Part shown: positions 44,682-52,041 of the stretch, in pieces
How positions within the stretch are numbered: position 1 is the first letter of the stretch
How the letters are laid out: the number at the start of each line of letters is the position of its first letter
Assembly (NCBI RefSeq): GCF_009755815.1
Contig: NZ_WRPK01000011.1
Span: 124,001-188,000 of the forward strand
DNA from: Flavisphingomonas formosensis
GTDB lineage: Bacteria; Pseudomonadota; Alphaproteobacteria; Sphingomonadales; Sphingomonadaceae
Length of the DNA stretch: 64,000 bases
Direction of reading: 5' to 3'
Notes under the pieces: model-generated
What the model was told of the DNA's origin: nothing
The model's input: the letters and a program-made list of their open reading frames with translations, nothing else
The model's database searches: none
Position numbers and translations under genes: made by a program

Positions 44682-47213
44682 ATGTCCCGCTTCACGGCCA
44701 ATATGCTGGCAGCCGTGCTCGGCCCGACCAACACGGGCAAGACGCATCTCGCAATCGAGCGAATGTGCGGTCATTCCAGCGGCATGATCGGCTTTCCGCT
44801 GCGACTCCTCGCCCGGGAAGTCTATGACCGGGTGGTGGCGATCAAGGGTAAGGGGCAGGTGGCGCTGATCACCGGCGAGGAGAAGATCCTTCCCGATCAG
44901 GCCCGCTGGTTCCTGTGCACCGCCGAATCCATGCCGACCGACCGCGATTTCGCCTTCGTCGCGATCGACGAGGCGCAGCTCGGCGCAGATCCCGAGCGGG
45001 GCCATGTCTTCACCGACCGGCTGTTGCATGCGCGGGGCCGCGAGGAGACGATGATCCTCGGCTCGGAAAGCCTTCGGCCGATGCTCCGCGCGCTGACGCC
45101 CGATGCCGATATCATCAACCGGCCGCGCTTTTCGACGCTCAGCTATGCCGGCGCATCGAAGCTCTCACGGCTGCCGCCGCGCTCGGCGATCGTGGCCTTC
45201 TCTGCGGAGGAGGTCTACGCTGTCGCCGAGATGCTGCGCCGGCTGCGGGGCGGTGCGGCAGTCGTGATGGGTGCGCTCAGCCCGCGCACCCGCAATGCCC
45301 AGGTAGCGATGTTCCAGTCCGGCGAGGTCGACTATCTCGTCGCCACCGACGCCATCGGCATGGGTCTCAACATGGATGTCGCCCATGTCGCCTTCGCGTC
45401 GCTGCGCAAGTTCGACGGGCGGCGCACACGGCGGCTGACCATCGCCGAAATGGCGCAGATCGCCGGGCGCGCCGGCCGGCATCAGCGCGACGGCACCTTC
45501 GGCACGCTGGCGCTGGAAGGTGGTGCCGCCGCATTCGCCGAGGAAGAGGTGGAGGCGATCGAGCAGCATCGCTTCGCGCCGCTGGATCATCTTTATTGGC
45601 GCGAGGGCCGTCCGTCGCTGGGCAGCGTCGATGCGCTGATCGCTTCGCTCGAACGGCGGCCCGAGCAGCCCGTGCTGCGCGCCGCGCCGGAGGCGATCGA
45701 TCTCGCGGTGCTCAGGCGTCTGGCGGGCGAAGCCTGGGTCGGTGAACGGGCCCGCGGCGAACGGCAGGTGGCGCGGCTCTGGGCGGCCTGCGGCCTGCCC
45801 GATTTTCGCAAGACCGGTGCCGAGGCGCATGCGCGGCTGGTCGGCAGGGTTTATCGCCATCTGAGCGAGGGCAGCGGCCATATTCCGGCAAGCTGGTTCG
45901 CCGAGGAGATCGCCCGGCTGGATACCGTGCAGGGCGACGTCGACACGCTCAGCCAGCGTATCGCTGCGGCGCGGACATGGGCCTATATCGCCCATCGCGC
46001 CGATTGGCTGGAAGAGCCCGGCAAATGGGCCGAGCGCACCCGCGCGCTCGAGGAGAAGCTGTCAGACGCGCTCCATCAGAGCCTGCGCCAGCGCTTCGTG
46101 GATCGGCGCACATCTGTGCTGATGCGCGATCTTGGCGCCAAGGGCAGCGATCTGCTGCCCGTTCGGATCGAGGAGGATGGCGTCGTCACCGTCGACGGCG
46201 AGCCCATCGGGACACTCGAAGGGTTCCGCTTCAAACCCGATCCCCGCGCGCGCCATGCCGATATGAAGCGCCTGCTGGCCGCAGCCGAACGCCGGCTTGG
46301 CGGCGAGCTCGCGCGCCGCGCCAAGGCGCTGGCGGAGGACGACGATGCCGCCTTCAGCCTTGCCACCGATGCCGGGCGACCGGTCGCGGTCTTCTGGCGG
46401 GGAGATGTCGTCGCCCGGCTGCAGAAGGGCAAGACGCTGCTGCAGCCTCGCACGGCGCTCTATCGTGCGCTTGAGGCTCTGCCGGTAACCGAGAAAAAGG
46501 CGGTGACGGCACGGATCGAAGGCTGGGTGGCCGCTACGATCGGGCGGCAGCTAGGGGGGCTCGCCGCCCTGGCGGAGGCCGCGCGCGATCCCGTGCGAGC
46601 GCCGGCTCTGCGCGCCTTGCTCGCGCCGCTGGCCGATGCTGGCGGTATCATCGATCGGCGGGCGGTGGAAACCACGGTCGTGGCGTTGGATAGGCCCGGT
46701 CGACAGGCGGCGGCCAAGCTCGGCATCCGGATCGGCGCGCTGGACATATTCCTGCCCGCTCTGCTCAAGCCGGAAGCGATGCGCTGGCGCCTGGCGCTCG
46801 CAGCGGCCCAGGAGGGTGCGGTGATGCCCGAGCTGCCGCCACCCGGTGCAGTTTCGCTGAAGACGCCCGATGAGACGGCGGGCTGTGAGGCGATGATCCG
46901 TGCCGGCTTCCGTCCGCTCGGGGCGCAGATGCTGCGGATCGATCAGGCCGAGCGGCTGGCGCGCATCGCGCATGAATCGCGCGCGGCCGATCGGGCGGCA
47001 TTCGTGCCCGATCCGGGACTCTCGGTTTCGCTTGGGCTGAGGCCGCCGAGTTTCGCCCAGCTCATGCTCGCGCTCGGCTTCCGCCCGGCAGATGCCGAAG
47101 GCGGTGCGCTCCGCTGGGTGTGGCGTGGCAAGCGGCAGAGGCCGCGCGCCGCGCCGCCCCGGCCTGGGAACGCCTTTTCCGCACTCGCTGGATTGAGAAC
47201 CGCCGGTGGCTGA
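44682..47213 (+). CDS. SUV3-like superfamily 2 RNA/DNA helicase
   Basis: 843 residues. Walker A GPTNTGKTH (14-22), a DExx-type motif FVAIDEAQLG (about 92-101), motif V region VATDAIGMGLNM and motif VI QIAGRAGRHQ (about 262). The C-terminal half holds an alphaproteobacterial extension of unclear function. In mitochondria Suv3 is the degradosome helicase; the bacterial role is inferred as RNA turnover. It overlaps the S4 gene by 8 bp. Confidence 0.9.
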   Translation: MSRFTANMLAAVLGPTNTGKTHLAIERMCGHSSGMIGFPLRLLAREVYDRVVAIKGKGQVALITGEEKILPDQARWFLCTAESMPTDRDFAFVAIDEAQLGADPERGHVFTDRLLHARGREETMILGSESLRPMLRALTPDADIINRPRFSTLSYAGASKLSRLPPRSAIVAFSAEEVYAVAEMLRRLRGGAAVVMGALSPRTRNAQVAMFQSGEVDYLVATDAIGMGLNMDVAHVAFASLRKFDGRRTRRLTIAEMAQIAGRAGRHQRDGTFGTLALEGGAAAFAEEEVEAIEQHRFAPLDHLYWREGRPSLGSVDALIASLERRPEQPVLRAAPEAIDLAVLRRLAGEAWVGERARGERQVARLWAACGLPDFRKTGAEAHARLVGRVYRHLSEGSGHIPASWFAEEIARLDTVQGDVDTLSQRIAAARTWAYIAHRADWLEEPGKWAERTRALEEKLSDALHQSLRQRFVDRRTSVLMRDLGAKGSDLLPVRIEEDGVVTVDGEPIGTLEGFRFKPDPRARHADMKRLLAAAERRLGGELARRAKALAEDDDAAFSLATDAGRPVAVFWRGDVVARLQKGKTLLQPRTALYRALEALPVTEKKAVTARIEGWVAATIGRQLGGLAALAEAARDPVRAPALRALLAPLADAGGIIDRRAVETTVVALDRPGRQAAAKLGIRIGALDIFLPALLKPEAMRWRLALAAAQEGAVMPELPPPGAVSLKTPDETAGCEAMIRAGFRPLGAQMLRIDQAERLARIAHESRAADRAAFVPDPGLSVSLGLRPPSFAQLMLALGFRPADAEGGALRWVWRGKRQRPRAAPPRPGNAFSALAGLRTAGG

Positions 47214-47511
47214 AGGCGTCTCGCTCCGGCTGGACAAATTCCTCTGGTTTTCGCGTCTCACCAAGACGCGCGCGCTTGCCCAGGCGATTGCCGAAGGTGG
47301 CCACATGCGGATCGACGGCCGCGTCGTGGACCGTGCCCACGCCCCGGTACGGCCCGGCAACGTGCTGAGTTTCCCGCTGCATGGGCGGGTGCGTATCATC
47401 CGTATCGAGACGCTGCCGATACGGCGTGGTCCCGCCGAGATGGCCCGCGCCCTCTACACGGATCTCTCGCCACAAATCGATCATGTTGACGTGTCGCCCG
47501 ACGCAACCTAG
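47206..47511 (+). CDS. S4-domain RNA-binding protein (Hsp15/HslR-like)
   Basis: 101 residues. The S4 fold at about 6-65: [32 protein letters not shown] (conserved positions 7-38). Similar Hsp15 proteins rescue stalled 50S subunits carrying nascent chains; probable but not proved here. Starts at GTG 47206 in the end of the helicase gene. Confidence 0.88.
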   Translation: MAEGVSLRLDKFLWFSRLTKTRALAQAIAEGGHMRIDGRVVDRAHAPVRPGNVLSFPLHGRVRIIRIETLPIRRGPAEMARALYTDLSPQIDHVDVSPDAT

Positions 47512-47543
47512 CAGGACGGCGATTCCGAGTGAGGGTTCGATCC

Positions 47544-47882
47544 ATGACTTATGTCGTCACCGACGCATGCATTCGCTGTAAATATATGGATTGCGTCGAA
47601 GTGTGCCCGGTGGATTGTTTCTACGAGGGCGAGAATATGCTCGTCATCAATCCCAATGAGTGCATCGACTGCGGTGTGTGCGAGCCGGAATGCCCGGCCG
47701 AGGCGATTCTGCCTGATACCGAGAATGGTCTAGAGAAGTGGCTTGAGCTGAACACCACCTTCTCCGCCCAGTGGCCGAACATCACCCGCAAGGGCGATGC
47801 GCCCGCCGATGCCGATGAGCATAAGGGCGAGGATGGCAAGTTCGACAAATATTTCTCGGCGGAGCCAGGCGCGGGCGACTGA
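47544..47882 (+). CDS. fdxA: Seven-iron ferredoxin FdxA
   Basis: 112 residues. [18 protein letters not shown] (about 9-26, one cysteine shifted as in the 3Fe-4S cluster) and [12 protein letters not shown] (about 40-51, 4Fe-4S). A cytosolic low-potential electron carrier. ATG 47544 follows GAGGG. It is the last gene of the helicase-S4-fdxA run. Confidence 0.94.
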   Translation: MTYVVTDACIRCKYMDCVEVCPVDCFYEGENMLVINPNECIDCGVCEPECPAEAILPDTENGLEKWLELNTTFSAQWPNITRKGDAPADADEHKGEDGKFDKYFSAEPGAGD

Positions 47883-47942
47883 CCCCAGCCTGGGCATGGC
47901 AGGCGGCACGGCGCCGCGCAATCATGTCCGGATCGCTGAACT

Positions 47943-47974
47943 GGCGCGGGCGATGCAGTGGCGTCGCCCGCGCC
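47943..47974. terminator. Strong GC hairpin downstream of fdxA
   Basis: A perfect 11-bp stem, GGCGCGGGCGA and TCGCCCGCGCC, around a 10-base loop, between convergent genes. Only a poor T-rich tail (ATGTTCGTGCTTGT). Likely terminator or transcript end stabiliser. Confidence 0.45.
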
Positions 47975-48042
47975 ATGTTCGTGCTTGTAAGGTCGGCTCC
48001 GGCAGGGACATGCGCCTTTGAGCCGACACGCAATCTAGCCGT

Positions 48043-48162
48043 TCATCCTGGGGGCGGATCGTCCCCATCTCCGGGTGGACGGTAGGGACTCATCATCATC
48101 CACACGACGGCGAAGCCGGCAATCCCGCACACCGCGAGGATCGCGATCGTCCCGACATTCAT
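48043..48162 (-). CDS. 39-residue membrane microprotein
   Basis: A single predicted helix (VGTIAILAVCGIAGFAVVWMMM; positions 3-24) followed by a Pro/Gly/Asp-rich tail with SPYRPPGDGDD. The ATG overlaps the stop of the DUF2167 gene by 4 bases (ATGA), so it is coupled to it; this is the main evidence that it is real. Function unknown; a small partner of the DUF2167 membrane protein is a reasonable guess. Confidence 0.6.
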   Translation of the reverse strand: MNVGTIAILAVCGIAGFAVVWMMMSPYRPPGDGDDPPPG

Positions 48163-49037
48163 TCCGCCGGGTCGCCCCGGCCGAACAGGCGACCAAAAAA
48201 GCGGCGAAACGCCGCCGCCGCCGCTGCAAAGCCGATCAGAATATATTTTCCGAAGGCCGCGAGCAGAGCCAAAATGCCCTTGGCTGCGCCCGCTTTCACC
48301 GCCGCGGCCGCGGCCCCGCCTGTAATCAGTGCGGCAAGGCCATATTCCGCCACCTTGTCCCCGTCCTTATAGGCTTCGTAGCGTTCGTCCGGGACATAGT
48401 GGAAGCCGGCAAGCGCGACGCGGAAGGCCGCCATATTCTTGTCCGCCTCCCGCGGATCGGTCACGAGCGTCGCGCTCATCACCCCGTGGCGACCGAGCAG
48501 GCGGGTGGTGTAGTTCACATTTTCGCCATCAGAGGAAAGGAGCTTCATGCCCCATTCGAGATTGTGCGTCGTCCGGTCATAATGTGGCGGAGCGGACCAG
48601 CCTTCGAGGGTCAGCGCGTCGAGGCCTTGTTTCTTGCGCTCCTCGTTGCCGGCCTCCTGATTGTCGCGCAGCGTCTTGAGAAGGGCGTCCGGATCGATTT
48701 TTTCGTCATCCTTGACGTAACCGCTGTTCTCGAAGCCGAAGATAGCGAACCAGGACAGGTCCGGCGCTGCGATGGTGTAGAGATCGTCCCCCGGCAGGTT
48801 TCCGGTCAGCTCCAGAAAGCGGCGGGTGCCGCTGCTGTCCAGATAGAGCATGTGTGCGGGCACGTCGATCGTGGCGCGGCCGGTTACGGGCTGGTGCGCC
48901 GGACCTTTGATCCACGCGAGCTTGCTCATCTCCCGGGCAGGATCCGCTGCGCTCGGTTTAGGCACATCCTGCGCGCGTGATGGAGCGGACGCGAACACGC
49001 TCACGGCGGCAAGCGCCGTCAAAAAAAGGCGAAGCAT
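48159..49037 (-). CDS. DUF2167 membrane protein
   Basis: 292 residues: signal peptide (1-22, SRAQ), the DUF2167 domain (about 50-225; ATIDVPAHMLYLDSSGTRRFLEL and NLEWGMKLLSSDGENVNYTTRLLGR, given as positions 55-77 and 165-190), then a C-terminal hydrophobic segment (about 242-275) ending RRFFGRLFGRGDPAE. Function unknown. Start ATG 49037, chosen for the signal peptide. It is divergent from carD and coupled to the microprotein downstream. Confidence 0.88.
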   Translation of the reverse strand: MLRLFLTALAAVSVFASAPSRAQDVPKPSAADPAREMSKLAWIKGPAHQPVTGRATIDVPAHMLYLDSSGTRRFLELTGNLPGDDLYTIAAPDLSWFAIFGFENSGYVKDDEKIDPDALLKTLRDNQEAGNEERKKQGLDALTLEGWSAPPHYDRTTHNLEWGMKLLSSDGENVNYTTRLLGRHGVMSATLVTDPREADKNMAAFRVALAGFHYVPDERYEAYKDGDKVAEYGLAALITGGAAAAAVKAGAAKGILALLAAFGKYILIGFAAAAAAFRRFFGRLFGRGDPAE

Positions 49038-49284
49038 TTCATTCCCCTGTTTGCCCGATTGCGACTGTGCTATAGGCGGGGGCGCGGCGGCAAGGCTCCG
49101 CTGCGCCTGAAAAGCTGGTATTTTGCCTACAAATATATTACATAGCGTTCCGCAGGAGGCGCATATCTCGTGTGCGCGCAAAAAGGATAGTGAAACCGGG
49201 CTCGCTTGATCGCCGGCGGCTGCATATACGATGCGGACCGGCCGGGACGGGCTGTCCCCTATTTCCCAACGGAAGGGTCGATTG

Positions 49285-49809
49285 ATGGCTGCCAAGGCGC
49301 TGAGCTTCGTTGTCGGCGATTATGTTGTTTACCCCAAGCATGGCGTGGGCCGCGTCATAGAGCTCCAGAGCCAGGAGATCGCCGGCGCCAAGCTGGAACT
49401 CTATGTTCTGCGTTTCGAAAAGGAGCGCATGACGCTCCGCGTTCCGACCAACAAGGCCGAAGCGGTCGGCATGCGCAAGCTTTCCTCCAGTGTCACGCTG
49501 CAGGAAGCGCTGACCACGCTCAAGGGCAAGCCCAAGATCAAGCGCACCATGTGGTCGCGCCGGGCGCAGGAATATGAGGCGAAGATCAACTCGGGCGATC
49601 TGGTGTCGATCGCCGAGGTGGTGCGCGACCTGTTCCGCGCCGACGACCAGCCTGAGCAGAGCTATTCCGAGCGGCAGATTTTCGAAGCCGCGACCAGCCG
49701 CCTCGCGCGTGAGCTCGCGGCGATGGAGAATACCGACGAATTGGCCGCGCAGGAGAAGATTCTGGACATTCTTCGCAAGGCGGCCGCGATCTATAACAAA
49801 CAAGCCTGA
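49285..49809 (+). CDS. carD: CarD-family transcriptional regulator
   Basis: 174 residues. N-terminal RNA-polymerase-interacting domain (FVVGDYVVYPKHGVGRVIEL; positions 8-27) and a C-terminal helical DNA-binding domain with the typical QPEQSYSERQIFEAATSRLARELA (about 120-143). CarD stabilises open promoter complexes, notably at rRNA promoters. ATG 49285 follows GGAAGGG. A terminator closes the gene. Confidence 0.93.
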   Translation: MAAKALSFVVGDYVVYPKHGVGRVIELQSQEIAGAKLELYVLRFEKERMTLRVPTNKAEAVGMRKLSSSVTLQEALTTLKGKPKIKRTMWSRRAQEYEAKINSGDLVSIAEVVRDLFRADDQPEQSYSERQIFEAATSRLARELAAMENTDELAAQEKILDILRKAAAIYNKQA

Positions 49810-49823
49810 GTTCGGGCCTGCAA

Positions 49824-49854
49824 AGGGGCGATTCCCGGCGGGGGTCGCCCTTTT
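49824..49854 (+). terminator. Rho-independent terminator after carD
   Basis: GGGCGA (49826-49831) pairs with TCGCCC (49845-49850), followed by TTTT (49851-49854); the A-rich run on the other side can extend the pairing. Confidence 0.6.
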
Positions 49855-50127
49855 GCCATTTGTGCCGAGGAACAGGCTCGCCGGGCGCGGATGCAGCGCT
49901 CAAGCCGCCGCTAAACTGTTGCAGCTACGCCCTGAACAGCAGGGATGGCGCAGTTTCGCCATCGGCAGTCGATTTCCCGCGGATCAGAATCATTATAGAG
50001 CAAGCTGCGCGATATGTGGATCGCACAGCGTGCTCCAAGCCTTTGTGGCTGCGTCCTTTGCGCGGAAAACCGGTTCCCACTTTTCCGCACGATGCTCTAG
50101 CGTGTCCTCCGCATCAGCGGAGTGGCC
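49855..50127. other. Spacer between carD and the GIN-domain gene
   Basis: No gene fits here. It holds the dispersed repeat described at 49996-50099; the first 140 bp show nothing else that I can name. Confidence 0.6.
49996..50099 (+). repeat. Dispersed palindromic repeat (copy 1, about 104 bp)
   Basis: Bounded by TAGAGCA (49996-50002) and its inverted copy TGCTCTA (50093-50099). Its 3' part forms a hairpin: GCGGAAAA (50062-50069) and TTTTCCGC (50081-50088) around CCGGTTCCCAC. A diverged second copy of this 3' part is at 61452-61499. The motif CGGAAAACCGGTTCCCA resembles the short palindromic repeats scattered through many alphaproteobacterial genomes; not verified here. Confidence 0.65.
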
Positions 50128-50835
50128 ATGGTTCGTCGTCTTCTGTTCCTCGCCCTGGCGATCTGCACTGCCGCACGCGGTGAGGCCGCGCAACGGACAT
50201 ACAGCGTCACCAGCTTCGATCGGATTCGCGTGGAGGGCCCCTATGTGCTCGACGTGCGAACGGGCTCGTCCCCGTCTGCGAGGGCGGTCGGCGATGCCGT
50301 TGGGATCGATCGCCTTTCCATCGAGGTCCAGGGCACCACGCTGATCGTCCGTCCGGACAAGTCGGATTGGAGCGGCTGGCCCGGCGCGTCCTCCGGGCCG
50401 GTGCGAATCGCGGTGAGCACGCCTTCGCTGTCGGCCGTATCGCTCAATGGTGCGCCCACCGTCTCGATCGATCGGATGAAGGGCAGCGCGCTGGATTTGC
50501 AGCTCATCGGCTCCGGCTCGCTGTCGGTCGGCATGATCGACAGCGATTCGCTGACGGCGATGGCGAGCGGGGCGGGCAGCCTCAGTGTCGCCGGTCGGGT
50601 GAAGACGGCCAAAGTCGCGCTGCAGGGTGCAGGCCGTCTGGATGCCTCGCAACTCAGCGCCGCGGATGTCGAGGTCACCGCACTCGGAAATGGCGACATC
50701 ACGATCGGAGCGCAGCGCAGCGCCAGGATTAATGCGGCTGGTTCCGGAAACGTAACCATAAGCGGGCAAGGTTCCTGCATTGTCAGGCAAAGTGGTGCCG
50801 GAGTGGTTTCATGCGCGCACAGGCAGGCCGATTGA
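50128..50835 (+). CDS. Head GIN-domain (DUF2807) secreted protein
   Basis: 235 residues: signal peptide (1-21), then a right-handed beta-helix-like DUF2807 domain with repeated strands (VEGPYVLDVRTG, VSLNGAPTVSIDRMKGSALDLQLIGSG; conserved positions from about 37). Family proteins are putative auto-transporter-like adhesin or cell-surface modules; the role here is unknown. ATG 50128 is preferred to GTG 50122. It precedes the cellulose operon by about 130 bp. Confidence 0.82.
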   Translation: MVRRLLFLALAICTAARGEAAQRTYSVTSFDRIRVEGPYVLDVRTGSSPSARAVGDAVGIDRLSIEVQGTTLIVRPDKSDWSGWPGASSGPVRIAVSTPSLSAVSLNGAPTVSIDRMKGSALDLQLIGSGSLSVGMIDSDSLTAMASGAGSLSVAGRVKTAKVALQGAGRLDASQLSAADVEVTALGNGDITIGAQRSARINAAGSGNVTISGQGSCIVRQSGAGVVSCAHRQAD

Positions 50836-50872
50836 CGCGTGACGGGTACACCGTGGTGAACGCGATCTTTGC

Positions 50873-50900
50873 TTGAATTGGCGCAAAAACGGCATATGCA
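50873..50900 (+). promoter_or_regulatory. Weak candidate promoter of the cellulose operon
   Basis: CTTGAA (50873-50878) and TATGCA (50895-50900) have 16-bp spacing in the AT-richer gap ahead of the operon. A pair of TTAA boxes follows (50908-50911 and 50920-50923) with 8 bp between, one more than the CtrA consensus. Low confidence. Confidence 0.3.
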
Positions 50901-50968
50901 GAGCGGGTTAAAGGGCTTGTTAACTAAATTGCTTCACCGTTGGCGCTCGTAATCTCAGGGGACCGACC

Positions 50969-51292
50969 GTGCGCCAGGATGCTCGATCTCTGCTGGAAAA
51001 GCTGCAGCAGACGGATTTCGTCTATCATGATTTCGAAGAGCAGGAAGATGAGGGCGAGCCGTGGCCGCTGCTCGACGCCCTGCTCCGCCACCCGGCCATC
51101 GCGCGCACCGCACCTGTGCGCTCGTGGCCGCAGCGTGGGCCGGTAGAGGTGGATCTCGGCGAATCGAAGCCGGTCAGCCGTCTGTTCCGCCGCTACGACA
51201 ACCGGCCGGAAGAGCCTGCGCCGTCGGCCAAGCCGCAACCGGAGCCGCCCAGCCTCAGGAGTTTTCTCAACAAGCTGGGGGATGAAGACTGA
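50969..51292 (+). CDS. BcsR/BcsP-like small protein of the cellulose operon
   Basis: 107 residues, no signal peptide. The first half has FVYHDFEEQEDEGEPWPLLDALL, resembling the E. coli BcsR pattern (YxDI...WPLL), and the second half is proline-rich ending PSLRSFLNKLG, as in BcsP proteins. BcsR stabilises the synthase through BcsQ; the same is inferred. GTG 50969 follows AGGGGA. The stop overlaps the bcsQ start by one base (TGATG). Confidence 0.6.
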   Translation: MRQDARSLLEKLQQTDFVYHDFEEQEDEGEPWPLLDALLRHPAIARTAPVRSWPQRGPVEVDLGESKPVSRLFRRYDNRPEEPAPSAKPQPEPPSLRSFLNKLGDED

Positions 51293-52026
51293 TGGCGCTC
51301 ATCCTCCTCCATTCCCCGAAGGGTGGCGTCGGTACGACGACGCTGGCTGCGAATCTGGCGCTGATGCTGGCCAGTCGCGGCCGCGACGTCGTTGCTGCCG
51401 ATTTCAGCCCGCAGGACTCGTTGAAGCTGCACTTCGGCTTCCGGCCCGACCAGACGCTGGCGTCCGCATCGCGCAGCGATGAGGCTCAGGTCGTGGCGGG
51501 GGTGCGCGTGCTCGGCTGCAACCGGCCGGAAGATCTGGCCGATCCGGTCGCGGCGATCCGGCCCTGGCTAGGGGAAGGTTCGATGGTGATCGCGGACATC
51601 GCAGCGGGCGGCGGAGAGACTTTCCGGGCTCTGTTGCCGTCGGCGGCGCTGCACCTGTGTGCGCTCACCACGGACGCCGCGTCGCTGGCCGTTCTGCCGC
51701 AACTCGCGGCCGGGCGGTCGTTCATCGCGGCGACGACGGCGCAGAACAGCCTCTTCGTATTGAACCAGGTGGATGAACGGCGCCGGCTCGGCCGCGATGC
51801 GGCCAAATTCCTGCGTCGGTTGGTCGGGGACCGGCTGATCGGCGTCATCCGTCGCGACGAGGCGGTGAATGAAGCGCTGGCAATGATGGAGCCGCTCAGC
51901 AAATTCGCTCCGACGAGTGCGGCGGCGGCCGATTTCATCCGCTTCGGCGACACCATCCGTGAACTCCCGGCGCTCCGTCCGCCCGTCGCCCGCAACGGCG
52001 CGGACGACGCCGCGATCCGCGCCTGA
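51292..52026 (+). CDS. bcsQ: BcsQ, MinD/ParA-like ATPase
   Basis: 244 residues. Deviant Walker A KGGVGTTTLAANLALMLASRG at the start (first block at residues 10-17), and Walker B VIADIAAGGG (about 99). BcsQ positions or stabilises the synthase at the membrane in enterobacteria. It is between the BcsR-like gene and the fused bcsAB, 15 bp before the latter. Confidence 0.9.
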   Translation: MALILLHSPKGGVGTTTLAANLALMLASRGRDVVAADFSPQDSLKLHFGFRPDQTLASASRSDEAQVVAGVRVLGCNRPEDLADPVAAIRPWLGEGSMVIADIAAGGGETFRALLPSAALHLCALTTDAASLAVLPQLAAGRSFIAATTAQNSLFVLNQVDERRRLGRDAAKFLRRLVGDRLIGVIRRDEAVNEALAMMEPLSKFAPTSAAAADFIRFGDTIRELPALRPPVARNGADDAAIRA

Positions 52027-52041
52027 GGGAGCCGTCCAGAC

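Noticed and set aside
47534-47543. GGTTCGATCC resembling a tRNA T-loop before fdxA
   Set aside because: The flanking bases do not pair into a T-stem and no acceptor or anticodon arm is found; it is the fdxA ribosome-site region.
50908-50923. TTAA boxes resembling a CtrA binding site
   Set aside because: The spacing is 8 bp instead of 7 and the flanking bases do not match the consensus.
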